From contig JAUXZS010000029.1 of assembly GCA_030692515.1 (NCBI GenBank), forward strand, positions 1-64,000: DNA of 64,000 nucleotides. Direction: 5' to 3'. This document shows, one piece after another, positions 53,588 to 63,191 of the stretch. Each line of letters begins with the position of its first letter. The first letter of the stretch is position 1. The notes below the pieces were generated by a model. The model was not told the origin of the DNA. It saw only the letters and a list, made by a program, of their open reading frames with translations, and made no database searches. Source of the DNA: Bacteroidota bacterium. Its GTDB lineage: Bacteria > Bacteroidota > Bacteroidia > B-17B0 > Aurantibacillaceae. The translations under genes and the position numbers were made by a program.

Positions 53588-55060
53588 CTACTGCAATTTT
53601 GTTTTTCTAATTAGTTCTTTAGCTTTTAAAATTTCTAAATCCTTACGACTTAAAATATCTAATATAGAATATTTAATTTCATAATCAGGCATAATGCCGT
53701 GGCCGGTAATATTTGGAATAACGTCATTGGCAACTCTAAAAGCGGGCACTCTAATTTTTATTTTAGTGTTTGGTAAATTATAAAAAGGTGTTATTCCCGC
53801 ATTACATCCTTCTATGGCGCCCGAAGTTTCTTCACCAATAAATACAGCTTTATTATTTGCCTTTAAATAAGCGGCCACCAAACAAGATGCAGAAAATGAA
53901 CCTCCGTTTATTAAAACATAAATTTTTCCGTTGTAGTGATGTTTCTTTTTTGGTTTTATGGTGTATACAAAATTATCAGTATCATTAACCGTATTCTTTT
54001 TTGAAATCAAACCAAAACCAAAGCGCATTAGTTTAAAAAGTATTGGTTTAGAAGTGTATTTTTTGTAGGGGTATGTTTTTATAGCGGTGCGTAAAGTTTG
54101 TGTTTGTGTCGTATCTAAAAGATAACTTAATAATTTATAAGAATTCTCTAAACTTCCTCCACCATTATTTCGAAGATCCAAAACAAGGTTCTCTGTTTGA
54201 TTATTTTTTACTTCCCTAAAAATTTTACGATAAGCTTTATTGGTTCGTTTTCTCGAAAACGCATCTAATTTTAAATACACTGTTTTATTTTTATCATCCA
54301 AATAATTGTAATGAATTTTTGCCCGTTTATAATGCTTACACGAGCTGTCAATTCTTATTGCAAGCGGAAGCTGAGGAATTGTTTTCACATTAATTGCAGG
54401 ATACTTAACGCGCTTAACATTTTTTCCTGATAAATAATCAACCGTAAAAGTGTCGGGTCTACCAAACAAGGAAGGATAAAATGAATTAAATCCTAGTTGA
54501 ACATAATGTTCTTTCCCGGTTTGATTAAAGCCATCTGTACTAATAAATCGTTTACAATAACGCAACATAGAATCAACTCCTACACCATTTATAGAAATTA
54601 TTTCGGCACCTTTTTTTATAAGCGTATCTTTTTTCTTATTTAATGCGGCAATTAAATACACCTTGTCTTTTATTGGTAAAAAGAAGTATGGTGAATAATT
54701 ATACTTTTGCTTTGAAGCTTCTTTGTAATATTGGTTGGATAAAAGAGCTTCTGTATGTCCGCAATGCAATTCATCAATAATTATTTTAATTTTAATTCGA
54801 AATTGTTTTTCTGTTAAACTATCAGTTAATTCACTAATAAATTTATCAAATAAATTATTGTAATGGATTCTTGTGTTATAAATCCCTATTACCGGATGCA
54901 TGGCAAGAAACACATTTTTCATTAATTCAGCATCCTGTTGTAATTGAACAGGAGAATATTTTTTTTTCAAAACAGATTCTTTGTTTCTCTGCGAAAAACC
55001 GCTTTGATTAAGCAAAAAAATTATGAAAATAATAGATGAAAATTGTTTTAAAAATGCCAT
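53588..55060 (-). CDS. S41-family (C-terminal processing type) periplasmic peptidase
   Basis: I use the ATG at 55060, which starts a signal peptide (MAFLKQFSSIIFIIFLL...GFS); the longer frame overlaps the divergent gene. The C-terminal half has the S41 core: ENLVLDLRNNGGGSLENSYKLL, the serine site INGGSFSASCLVAAYLK and GEETSGA (in pieces). The N-terminal ~200 residues (ELMKNVFLAMHPVIGIYNT) resemble the helical cap of Bacteroidota S41 proteins, and no clear PDZ motif is visible. It is exported, probably to the periplasm. Only 31 bases separate its start from that of the divergent dehydrogenase gene. Confidence 0.85.
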   Translation of the reverse strand: MAFLKQFSSIIFIIFLLNQSGFSQRNKESVLKKKYSPVQLQQDAELMKNVFLAMHPVIGIYNTRIHYNNLFDKFISELTDSLTEKQFRIKIKIIIDELHCGHTEALLSNQYYKEASKQKYNYSPYFFLPIKDKVYLIAALNKKKDTLIKKGAEIISINGVGVDSMLRYCKRFISTDGFNQTGKEHYVQLGFNSFYPSLFGRPDTFTVDYLSGKNVKRVKYPAINVKTIPQLPLAIRIDSSCKHYKRAKIHYNYLDDKNKTVYLKLDAFSRKRTNKAYRKIFREVKNNQTENLVLDLRNNGGGSLENSYKLLSYLLDTTQTQTLRTAIKTYPYKKYTSKPILFKLMRFGFGLISKKNTVNDTDNFVYTIKPKKKHHYNGKIYVLINGGSFSASCLVAAYLKANNKAVFIGEETSGAIEGCNAGITPFYNLPNTKIKIRVPAFRVANDVIPNITGHGIMPDYEIKYSILDILSRKDLEILKAKELIRKTKLQ

Positions 55061-55066
55061 AAATGT

Positions 55067-55074
55067 TATCTTTG
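55067..55074 (+). promoter_or_regulatory. -7 promoter element of the Lys1-like dehydrogenase gene
   Basis: TATCTTTG is an exact TAnnTTTG match 17 bases before the ATG at 55092. A TTG at 55043-55045 is a possible -33 element inside the 5' end of the divergent peptidase gene, so the two promoters must overlap. Confidence 0.6.
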
Positions 55075-55091
55075 TAAAAATACAAAATAGA

Positions 55092-56297
55092 ATGCAGAAA
55101 ATTAAGATAGGCGTTTTACGCGAAGAAAAAAATCCACCAGATAAACGCGTACCCCTTACCCCTCTCATCTGTTCAGAATTGAATAGGAAATATCCAAATA
55201 TTGAAATTGTAGTGCAACCTAGCAAAATAAGATGTTATAGCGATGAAGAATATGTATCATTTGGAATTACTTTGCAGGAAGATATTAGTGATTGCGATAT
55301 TTTAATGGGCGTTAAAGAAGTTCCGAAAGAATTATTACAAGCTAATAAAAAATATTTTTTCTTTTCTCACACGATTAAAAAACAAGCGCACAATCAAAAT
55401 TTGATTAAAGCTCTACTTGAAAAGAAAATACAAATGATAGATTATGAAACACTAACCGATAAAAATCATAATCGAATTATAGGCTTTGGAAGATATGCGG
55501 GCGTTGTAGGAGCTTATAATGGCATATTAGGTTATGGACTTAAATACGATCTATTTCGTTTAAAGCCAGCTAATCTTTGCAGAGATAGAGCCGAAATGGA
55601 AGAAGAATTAAAGCGCGTAAAATTACCAAATATAAAAATTGCTTTAACAGGTGGTGGAAGGGTTGCTAATGGGGTTATTGAAACATTAAGTGCCTTAAGA
55701 ATTAGAAAGGTTACTCCCGAAGAATTTTTAATGGCATCGTTTCGTGAACCTGTATATTGCCAATTAAATCCAAGAGATTATGTTGAAAGAAAAGGTGATC
55801 ATAATTTTGATTTAAACGACTTTTTTAAACATCCTGAGCATTTTGTTTCAAAATTTGGAGCGTTTACTAAAGTTACCGACTTATATATTTCAGCACATTA
55901 TTGGGATCCACGCTCGCCAAAAATGTTTTCGATTGAAGATATGAAGGAGCCAGATTTTCATATTTCGGTTATTGCCGATATAACTTGTGATTTAGATGGT
56001 TCAGTTCCTACAACGCTGCGATCTAGCACTATTAGCCAACCGTTTTATGGTTACAATATTGTAACCGGCAAAGAAGATTTACCTTTTAATAAAGATACAA
56101 TCTGTATTATGGCCGTTGATAATTTGCCTTGTGAATTGCCCCGAGATGCCAGTGACGACTTTGGAAAAGACCTAACTGAACGCGTATTGCCGTTTTTAAT
56201 TTCAGAAGATAAAGACGCTGTAATTGAAAGAGCAACTATTTGTAAAGATGGCAAGCTAACTCCTAACTTCGAATATTTAAGCGATTACGCTTATTAA
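55092..56297 (+). CDS. Saccharopine/alanine dehydrogenase family oxidoreductase (Lys1-like)
   Basis: The family N-terminus IKIGVLREEKNPPDKRVPLTP begins at the ATG at 55092; the longer frame from 55023 adds an unrelated leader that overlaps the divergent gene. The N-terminal half carries the AlaDh/PNT fold (GVKEVPKELL, FFFSHTIKKQ). The NAD-binding loop is ALTGGGRVANGVIETLSAL, and IADITCDLDGSVPTTLRSS lies near the active site. It is closest to NAD-dependent saccharopine dehydrogenase (lysine-forming) as found in Bacteroidota, but alanine dehydrogenase activity cannot be ruled out. Confidence 0.83.
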   Translation: MQKIKIGVLREEKNPPDKRVPLTPLICSELNRKYPNIEIVVQPSKIRCYSDEEYVSFGITLQEDISDCDILMGVKEVPKELLQANKKYFFFSHTIKKQAHNQNLIKALLEKKIQMIDYETLTDKNHNRIIGFGRYAGVVGAYNGILGYGLKYDLFRLKPANLCRDRAEMEEELKRVKLPNIKIALTGGGRVANGVIETLSALRIRKVTPEEFLMASFREPVYCQLNPRDYVERKGDHNFDLNDFFKHPEHFVSKFGAFTKVTDLYISAHYWDPRSPKMFSIEDMKEPDFHISVIADITCDLDGSVPTTLRSSTISQPFYGYNIVTGKEDLPFNKDTICIMAVDNLPCELPRDASDDFGKDLTERVLPFLISEDKDAVIERATICKDGKLTPNFEYLSDYAY

Positions 56298-56310
56298 AAA
56301 TTCATTTATT

Positions 56311-56348
56311 AAAAAGCCGCATTCATAGTTGATGAAAGCGGCTTTTTT
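56311..56348. terminator. Bidirectional intrinsic terminator
   Basis: AAAAAGCCGC (56311-56320) pairs with GCGGCTTTTT (56338-56347), extended by TTCAT/ATGAA in the interior. A and T runs on the two sides allow termination of both the dehydrogenase gene and the convergent phaC gene. Confidence 0.85.
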
Positions 56349-56393
56349 ATTCTTTTTTCGTTACAGATTAACCGAAGCGATAATTTAATTAAA

Positions 56394-57443
56394 CTAACTA
56401 TCTCTCTTTTTTAACCAAGTAGTAACTGCTGGCGCTAATTCTTTTTGAGATCTACTTCCAACAAAAACACCAATATGACCACCTTTAAAGCTATATAATT
56501 CTTTATCCTTACTTCCAACATAATCGTTTAAAGGAATTGTTGCAGCCGGCGGAACTAAATGATCTTCGGTGGCATAAATGTTTAATAAAGGGGCTGTTAA
56601 ATTTTTTAAATTAACTTTTTTTCCTCCTACTTCTAATTCACCCTTAATTAATTTATTTTGCTGATAAAGTTCTTTCATAAATTGTCTGAAACACTCGCCA
56701 GCTTGGTCAGGACTTTCGCTAATCCATTTTTCCATTCGTAAAAAATTCATCAGTTTATCTTTATCATCTAAACTGTGGTTTAAAGTTTGTTGTTTTTGCG
56801 CCTTCATCATTGGCTTTAACATGTCAAATCCTTCATTTAAAAAATTACCTGGAATTAAGCCATGATTGGCATCCACCAATTTATCAAAATCCATATCTCT
56901 GCTCCATCTAAACAATAAACCATCATTCGTACTAAAATCTATTGGAGTAACATGCGTAACTAAATTTTTTACTTTGTTTGGAAATAAAGATGCGTAAATA
57001 ACACTTAACGTTCCGCCTTGACAAATACTTAAAATATTAATTTTCTCAACACGATTTTTTTTACGAATAAAGTCTACGCAATTATTAATATACCCATTCA
57101 CATAGTCATCCATACTTAAAAATCTATCACCTTTACTTGGATATCCCCAGTCAATTAAATACACATCTAAGCCTGCATCTAATAAGTTTTTTATGTAACT
57201 ACGGTCTGGTTGAATGTCCAACATTTTATATGTATTAACCAATGCGTAAACTACTAATACGGGTGTTTTAAAGGTGGAAGGGGTTTCTCTATTATATCGA
57301 TATAATTTTAATTTGTCTTCGGCATAGACTTCAGTTTTAGGTGTAGTAGCAATATCTATTTCTTTAATTTCATTAAGAGTTTCGTAACTTTTAAATACTT
57401 TTTGACTGATTTCGGTCATCTCTTTTATTAAATTTGTTTCCAT
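56394..57443 (-). CDS. phaC: Class III polyhydroxyalkanoate synthase subunit PhaC
   Basis: The start is the ATG at 57443 (349 residues); the upstream extension to 57500 runs through a terminator hairpin. The alpha/beta-hydrolase core has the lipase-like box SICQGG with nucleophile Cys141, the aspartate in YATEDHLVPP and the histidine in GGHIGVFVG. The length and VYLIDWGYPSKGD match class III PhaC rather than the ~590-residue class I enzymes. It polymerises hydroxyacyl-CoA into storage polyester together with PhaE, whose gene lies just upstream on the same strand. Confidence 0.92.
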   Translation of the reverse strand: METNLIKEMTEISQKVFKSYETLNEIKEIDIATTPKTEVYAEDKLKLYRYNRETPSTFKTPVLVVYALVNTYKMLDIQPDRSYIKNLLDAGLDVYLIDWGYPSKGDRFLSMDDYVNGYINNCVDFIRKKNRVEKINILSICQGGTLSVIYASLFPNKVKNLVTHVTPIDFSTNDGLLFRWSRDMDFDKLVDANHGLIPGNFLNEGFDMLKPMMKAQKQQTLNHSLDDKDKLMNFLRMEKWISESPDQAGECFRQFMKELYQQNKLIKGELEVGGKKVNLKNLTAPLLNIYATEDHLVPPAATIPLNDYVGSKDKELYSFKGGHIGVFVGSRSQKELAPAVTTWLKKRDS

Positions 57444-57473
57444 AATTGAGTTGTTATTATGACTAATATAAAC

Positions 57474-57514
57474 AAAAAAAGCCGCCCTGCAAACACACAA
57501 ACGGACGGCTTTTT
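57474..57514 (-). terminator. Terminator or attenuator hairpin between phaE and phaC
   Basis: AAAAAGCCGCC pairs with GGACGGCTTTTT with a one-base bulge, followed on the minus strand by a T-run (57480-57474). It sits between two genes whose products form one enzyme, so it probably lowers phaC transcription relative to phaE rather than ending the operon. Confidence 0.65.
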
Positions 57515-57532
57515 GAGTTCTTAGCTATAAGA

Positions 57533-58894
57533 TTATTTTTTCTTTGTTTTTGAGGCTTTATCATCATCTGCAGTTTCGGTAATTACCGAATTTTTAGATG
57601 CTAATTTTGATTGCAAATCTTTTACTTGCTTTTTTAATTCATACACCGCTTTTTGCATTTCTTCAACTTCTGATTTAAAAACAATTGGATAGTTTTCAAA
57701 AGTATGTTCGAATTGAGATTCGAAATGTTTTTTAACATCCATGCTTAAATTTAAAGCTTCAGCTTTTACCTTGCTAAATTCTTCGGTTGCAAATAATTCA
57801 GAAAATAATTGCTCGTTAACTTTTACCCATTCGTTATACATATCTTTTGCATTAGGAACTTGAGTTAAAGCAGCAGGATCTTTAAATTTATCAGCATATT
57901 CTTGCGCAACTTTCTCAATACTTTTTTGAGTTGTAGCTTGCAATTGCATTTGTAATTCTGATTGCTTAAGGCTGTATTCAGTCATTTTATCCATTAATGC
58001 AATAGTAGCTTCAACATTTTCTTTTTCTTTACCTGGATTTGATAATTTTAATAAAGGCTCAAAGGTTTTGCTGAAGATATTATTCACTTTACTGTAAAGC
58101 TCTTTTAAGTTTGAAGAATCTCCTGCAAATAAATTTGGAAATTCTTTCGACATATTTTGAACTTGCGCAAAATAATCTTTTCCTAAATTGTTATTATTTA
58201 CAAAAAAACCTTGTACCTGTTTCATACCGTTGTCGTAAACCTCCTTTAAAGAAGCTCCTGTATAAAAATTTCCAAACATTTGTTTCGTTAAATTACTGTA
58301 TGAATCTGTAGTAAAATAATTTTTAAAAGTATCCATGCTAAACTGACCTTTTTTCATTGCCTCAGCCATTGGTTGAAAAAACTCTTGCATTTTAGCATTC
58401 ATTTGGCTTGCCTGAATAAAGTTTGTAAAAACATCCTTATTAAAAGTACCCTTCATGTTATTACTCATAGTATCAAAAGATGAATTTAAAGTATTCATCC
58501 ATGAATTATAAATATTTGTAAAAGCAGTATTTGTTTGACCAAAGTTAGACATGTAATCTTGTGCCGGCTTACCAAAACTTTGAAAACTGTTATTTATACT
58601 TTGATTAAAATCCGCCATTTGTTTTGCGTAAGTTGATTGTTGGTTAAACCAATTTTTAAAAAACTCTTGAGGATTTGTATTATTTGAATTAAATGCGCTT
58701 GAAGTAGATTGTTGCATTCCGTTTAAAATAGACATTTGTTTCTCTAGCAAATCTTTAAAAATAGTTTGTCCTTCATGAGAAATACTTCCATTAGAAATTG
58801 CAGATTGCATTTTTTTTGCTGAATCCATCCAAGTATTTAAATACTGAGTTTGGGTTTCAATCATTGTGTCGATAAGCGGGTTTGATGTTTTCAT
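57533..58894 (-). CDS. phaE: Class III polyhydroxyalkanoate synthase subunit PhaE
   Basis: The 453-residue protein has the PhaE pattern: an N-terminal helical region with MIETQTQYLNTWMDSAKKMQ and FFKNWFNQQSTYAKQM, a central segment PNAKDMYNEWVKVNEQLF and a C-terminal coiled coil (EEMQKAVYELKKQVKDLQSKLAS, in pieces). The SEVEEMQKAVYELKK stretch is typical of the part that contacts PhaC. It has no catalytic residues and activates PhaC. At 453 residues it is longer than the ~360-residue gammaproteobacterial PhaE. The nearest upstream -7-like match on the minus strand is TAAGTTTG at 59026-59019. Confidence 0.85.
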   Translation of the reverse strand: MKTSNPLIDTMIETQTQYLNTWMDSAKKMQSAISNGSISHEGQTIFKDLLEKQMSILNGMQQSTSSAFNSNNTNPQEFFKNWFNQQSTYAKQMADFNQSINNSFQSFGKPAQDYMSNFGQTNTAFTNIYNSWMNTLNSSFDTMSNNMKGTFNKDVFTNFIQASQMNAKMQEFFQPMAEAMKKGQFSMDTFKNYFTTDSYSNLTKQMFGNFYTGASLKEVYDNGMKQVQGFFVNNNNLGKDYFAQVQNMSKEFPNLFAGDSSNLKELYSKVNNIFSKTFEPLLKLSNPGKEKENVEATIALMDKMTEYSLKQSELQMQLQATTQKSIEKVAQEYADKFKDPAALTQVPNAKDMYNEWVKVNEQLFSELFATEEFSKVKAEALNLSMDVKKHFESQFEHTFENYPIVFKSEVEEMQKAVYELKKQVKDLQSKLASKNSVITETADDDKASKTKKK

Positions 58895-59110
58895 TGTTTG
58901 TTATTTTAAAGTTATTATATTGTTAACCAGACGTTTATGTGTAAGCAATTGAAATTCAGTTTTTTACACGTGTTATTCTAATTCCGGTGCAAATATCCGA
59001 AATTAATCGGTCAATATCCAAACTTAGTCGATTAAATAATTGTTAAATTAATAAAAAGGCGAGTTTAACGATTTAGATTTTAGGCTTTTAGGTAAATTTT
59101 GATAGTTTAA

Positions 59111-59118
59111 TACCTTTG
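59111..59118 (+). promoter_or_regulatory. Candidate -7 element of queG
   Basis: TACCTTTG matches TAnnTTTG exactly. Transcription would begin near 59122-59125, leaving little or no leader before the reading frame of queG. A matching -33 element at normal spacing is not evident. Confidence 0.4.
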
Positions 59119-59177
59119 CCTTTCTGAAAACAACTTCAAATAATCATTCAAAATTTATTAAAACAGAAGCTAAACGA

Positions 59178-60056
59178 TTGGGTTTTGATTTTTGTGGTAT
59201 AAGTAAAACAGAATTTTTACATGAAGAAGCGCCTCGTTTGGAAAAGTGGTTAAAAGAAAATAAACATGGCGAAATGAAATACATGGAAAATTATTTCGAT
59301 AAACGTTTAGACCCAAGATTATTAGTTGATGGTGCAAAATCTGTTATTTCATTATTATACAATTATTATCCAGAACAAACTCAAGTTGCTGATGCACCAA
59401 AAATAAGTAAGTATGCTTTTGGAAAAGATTACCATGAAGTAATTAAAGAAAAATTAAATGAGTTTTTATTTTCTTTAAAACAAGAAATAGGAAATATTTC
59501 GGGAAGAGCTTTTGTAGACAGCGCCCCTGTTATGGATAAAGTTTGGGCAGCAAAAAGTGGTTTAGGTTGGGTTGGTAAAAACAGTAATTTAATTAATAAA
59601 GAAAAAGGTTCTTTCTTTTTTATTGCAGAATTAATTATTGATGTTGAATTAGAATACGATGGGCCAATAAAAGACTATTGTGGCACCTGTACAAAATGCA
59701 TTGATGCCTGCCCTACTGAGGCAATTGTGGCGCCATATATTGTTGATGGAAGTAAATGCATTAGTTATTTAACCATCGAATTAAAAGAAGCTATACCAGC
59801 AGAATTTAAAAACAAGATGGATAATTGGGTTTTTGGCTGTGATGTGTGTCAGGATGTTTGTCCGTGGAATAGTTTTAGTATGCCTCATAATGAAACACAA
59901 TTTAAAAACACTAACGGCTTGCTAAATTACACAGAAGCTGAATGGAACGATATAACAGAAGAAACATTTAGCACGGTATTTAAAAATTCTGCGGTAAAAA
60001 GAACAAAGTACAAAGGCTTGAAACGGAATTTGATGTTTTTGAAGACAACTTATTGA
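59178..60056 (+). CDS. queG: Epoxyqueuosine reductase QueG
   Basis: The protein has the QueG layout: an N-terminal cobalamin-binding region with [50 protein letters not shown] around the catalytic aspartate, and two 4Fe-4S motifs ([15 protein letters not shown] and [11 protein letters not shown]). It reduces epoxyqueuosine in tRNA to queuosine. The frame continues upstream to a stop at 59103 and encodes [17 protein letters not shown] before the TTG used here, which looks like the missing first helix of the family. There is no ATG, GTG or TTG in that part; CTG at 59124 or ATT at 59157 may be the true start. Confidence 0.92.
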   Translation: MGFDFCGISKTEFLHEEAPRLEKWLKENKHGEMKYMENYFDKRLDPRLLVDGAKSVISLLYNYYPEQTQVADAPKISKYAFGKDYHEVIKEKLNEFLFSLKQEIGNISGRAFVDSAPVMDKVWAAKSGLGWVGKNSNLINKEKGSFFFIAELIIDVELEYDGPIKDYCGTCTKCIDACPTEAIVAPYIVDGSKCISYLTIELKEAIPAEFKNKMDNWVFGCDVCQDVCPWNSFSMPHNETQFKNTNGLLNYTEAEWNDITEETFSTVFKNSAVKRTKYKGLKRNLMFLKTTY

Positions 60057-60215
60057 GCCTTATTTAAAAATATCCGACAATGCCTTTATCGATTTAGAAC
60101 GAAAATTTCTTTGATTCGGCTCTACGCAGCGTTAAATTAGATTTGATTTTATCAGTCCCTTAAAATCAATTGCACTTAGCTCTTGTTTCACAAATTAATA
60201 ATTAATAAATTTTAT

Positions 60216-62936
60216 ATGAAGAGTTTTTACTTTACAGTTGTTTTCCTAATAGCGTTAACCTCATTGGCTGTTAAACCCGATTTTAATGCCGCTGCCAATC
60301 TGGCTTTTGTTCCTAACATGGGGCAAATAATTACCGATAAAAATACTCCAGCAAGTATGGTGCACTTTAAAGCCAGTGTAAGCGGATTGGAATTTTATTT
60401 AACTGATAGTGGTATTAGTTATGTTTTTGTAAAACACAACCGCGACCTTTACGATGCAGGATTAGGAGGGTCGCCAAATCCAAATTTTACACCAACAACT
60501 GAATATGGTCGTATTGATATGACTCTTGAAAATGCAGTAATAAACAAGAATACAGTAGTTAAAGAATTTCCTTCACAAGCAAAATACAATTACTATTACG
60601 CACAATGTGCAGAAGGCGCTATGGCCATAAGTGGCTATCATAAACTTACTTATAAAAATGTTTACCCAAATATAGATTGGGTTATAACCAGTGATAGCAA
60701 AAAACATTTGAAATATGAATTTATTGTGCACCCAGGCGGCAATCCTTCTCAAATAAAAATGGAATATAAATATGCAGAAATAAATGTAACTCCAAATGCT
60801 ATTACTCTTACATCGCCGATGGGAGAAATTAAAGAACAAAACCTTTATGTTTATATTCAAGAAACAAACGCATCTGTACCTGCGAATTATGTGCAAAACG
60901 GAAATATAGTAAGTATTAATACTCAAGCTCCTGTAGGACAGACTTTAATTATTGATCCGCCATTATATTGGTCTACTTATTGGGGTAGCGCAGGATCTGA
61001 ACAAACACAAGCGCTGGTTACCTCCGGCGTTGGTGAATTTGTTTTTATTGCTGGATACACAAGCAGCACTACTTTTCCAACTACTAATCCAGGCTCAGGA
61101 ACATATTATCAGGGCGTTTTTGGAGGAAACTTTGATGCTTTCATCACAAAATTTGACACTAACGGCGTGCACTTTTGGTCAACTTATTATGGCGGAAGTG
61201 GCAGCGAAGGCTCAACAAGTTATACCGGAATTTCTATAGCTTGTGGTGCAGGTAACGATCTTTGGTTGGTTGGCACAACAAATTCTACTAACTTACCTAT
61301 ACAAAATGCGGGAAGCGGTGCTTATTATCAGGCTACTCTTGGAGGGGGTTATGATTTTTTTGTTGTTAAATTTAATTACGCTGGTGTTCGTCAGCATGCC
61401 ACATATGTTGGTGGATCTTTAGATGATGGGGGCCTGAGTCATGGTAATGGCGCTGACTGTGATCCATCCGGAAATTTATATTTTTCGGGAAGAATACTTT
61501 CAGCGAATTTCCCATTATTAAATCCGGGAGGAGGTGCTTACTTTGACAATACTCTAAATGGCGGGGACGATCTTTGTATTGTGAAATTTTCTCAAGGATG
61601 CCAAATGTTATGGTCAACAATTTTAGGGGGTTCCGGTGATGATATGAATTACTCCATGGATTTACATGTGGATAGAATAAACAGTAAATTATACGTAGGC
61701 ACATGTTCTAATTCTACTAATCTTCCAACGGTAAACCCAGGTGGCTCTTTTTATTTTGACAATACAAATAATGGCGGTACTGATATGTACCTAACACGTT
61801 TTTCTTTTGGCGGATTAATGGAATGGGGAACCTATATTGGTGGAAGTGGCGAAGAATGGTTATCCATGTCTGTAATTAGTGCGCCAGATGGCGATATTGG
61901 TATGATCACATTGACTGGCTCTACTAACATGCCTTGCGTGAATCCTGGAGGCTCGGCTTTTTTTGACAACACTCATAATGGTGGCACATGGGACATGTAT
62001 TTATGTCGCTTTGAACAAAACGGTGTAATGAGTTGGAGTACATATTACGGTTCATCAAACAATGAACATTGCCAACATAATATTACGATGGATGCAAATG
62101 GTAATATTATCATGTGCGGGGTATCTGATGGCGCCGCTGCTCCTCCAACATTTAATCCTGCCAATGGAAGTTATTATAACGGTGTTAAAGATGCGCAAGG
62201 TACTTATTGCCTTGTTCAATTTAGTCCTGCCGGAGTTATGTTATGGGGAACTTTTTGGGGTGGATCTGGACACGATCATCTTTTGGGTGCTGTTGGGGCT
62301 TGCATAGGGGTTAGTGCGCATAGCGATATTTTTGTAACCGGAGAAACAAATTCAACAAATTTGCCAATGCTTAATCCTGGCTTTGGTGCATATTTTGACA
62401 ACACAGCTAACGGTGGTCAAGACGGATTTATAGCCAAATTTAATAACGATATTATTCCTGTCCCTCTGCCCATCGAATTACTTGGCTTTAGTTGTGAACC
62501 TTCTCCTATAGGCATTGAAATAAATTGGGTAACAGCAAACGAAATAAATAATCATCATTTTACAATTGAAAGAACAAGTGATGGAGAAAATTACGAAACT
62601 ATTGGTACAGTAAAAGGTTCGTTAAATTCTTACGCAACCCATCATTATAATTATGTAGACAAAACCCCATTAAATGGTGTGAATTATTACAGACTATCGC
62701 AAACAAATACTTCAGGAAGTGAAAAAACGTTTAATCTAATTGCATGTAATCATGAGGATGATAAAGGCGAGGTACTAATGAATATTTATTCAATGACGGG
62801 GCAATTAATTTACTCAGCAAGAACTAACGATTACCGAGTTGCCTTAAAATCTGCCGAAATTGCAATAGGTGTTTATCTTGTTGAATTAGTTGAACAGAAC
62901 AGTAAGACTAACTTTAAACACTTGGTAACTCAATAG
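60216..62936 (+). CDS. T9SS-exported SBBP-repeat protein (DUF7948 type)
   Basis: The ATG at 60216 gives a signal peptide (SFYFTVVFLIALTSLAV). A DUF7948-like N-terminus follows (NLAFVPNMGQIITDKN, MVHFKASVSGLEFYLTDSGISYVF), then about seven propeller repeats of the kind WSTYYGGSGSEG with NLPxxNPG spacers, and a fibronectin-like module (NGVNYYRLSQTNTSGSEKTF). The C-terminus (MNIYSMTGQLIYSARTN...GVYLVEL) fits a short type A T9SS sorting signal. It is a paralogue of the protein at 16557-19709. It probably resides at the cell surface; the function is unknown. Confidence 0.88.
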   Translation: MKSFYFTVVFLIALTSLAVKPDFNAAANLAFVPNMGQIITDKNTPASMVHFKASVSGLEFYLTDSGISYVFVKHNRDLYDAGLGGSPNPNFTPTTEYGRIDMTLENAVINKNTVVKEFPSQAKYNYYYAQCAEGAMAISGYHKLTYKNVYPNIDWVITSDSKKHLKYEFIVHPGGNPSQIKMEYKYAEINVTPNAITLTSPMGEIKEQNLYVYIQETNASVPANYVQNGNIVSINTQAPVGQTLIIDPPLYWSTYWGSAGSEQTQALVTSGVGEFVFIAGYTSSTTFPTTNPGSGTYYQGVFGGNFDAFITKFDTNGVHFWSTYYGGSGSEGSTSYTGISIACGAGNDLWLVGTTNSTNLPIQNAGSGAYYQATLGGGYDFFVVKFNYAGVRQHATYVGGSLDDGGLSHGNGADCDPSGNLYFSGRILSANFPLLNPGGGAYFDNTLNGGDDLCIVKFSQGCQMLWSTILGGSGDDMNYSMDLHVDRINSKLYVGTCSNSTNLPTVNPGGSFYFDNTNNGGTDMYLTRFSFGGLMEWGTYIGGSGEEWLSMSVISAPDGDIGMITLTGSTNMPCVNPGGSAFFDNTHNGGTWDMYLCRFEQNGVMSWSTYYGSSNNEHCQHNITMDANGNIIMCGVSDGAAAPPTFNPANGSYYNGVKDAQGTYCLVQFSPAGVMLWGTFWGGSGHDHLLGAVGACIGVSAHSDIFVTGETNSTNLPMLNPGFGAYFDNTANGGQDGFIAKFNNDIIPVPLPIELLGFSCEPSPIGIEINWVTANEINNHHFTIERTSDGENYETIGTVKGSLNSYATHHYNYVDKTPLNGVNYYRLSQTNTSGSEKTFNLIACNHEDDKGEVLMNIYSMTGQLIYSARTNDYRVALKSAEIAIGVYLVELVEQNSKTNFKHLVTQ

Positions 62937-62973
62937 ATTCTAATCAAGTATTTTTATTTTAAATTCTTATGCC

Positions 62974-63016
62974 AAAAAAAAACCGCAACCCTAATTTGCA
63001 GCAAGGAGTTGCGGTT
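62974..63016 (-). terminator. Intrinsic terminator of the minus-strand PspC-like gene
   Basis: AACCGCAAC (62981-62989) pairs with GTTGCGGTT (63008-63016). On the minus strand the stem is followed by about nine T residues, so it mainly serves the gene reading leftward from the window edge. Confidence 0.75.
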
Positions 63017-63191
63017 TGGTTCACATGAAAAAACATTTTAACTTTTATTCTTTGACGAATAAGTACCTTAAAAAGTTACAGTCTATTATTTTTGAAGCCT
63101 CAATTTATTCAGTTTCAAAATTAACTACCCTAGATGAACTTGTTGTATTTTATAAGTTAACAAATTACTAGACTATTGTTTTATTAATATT

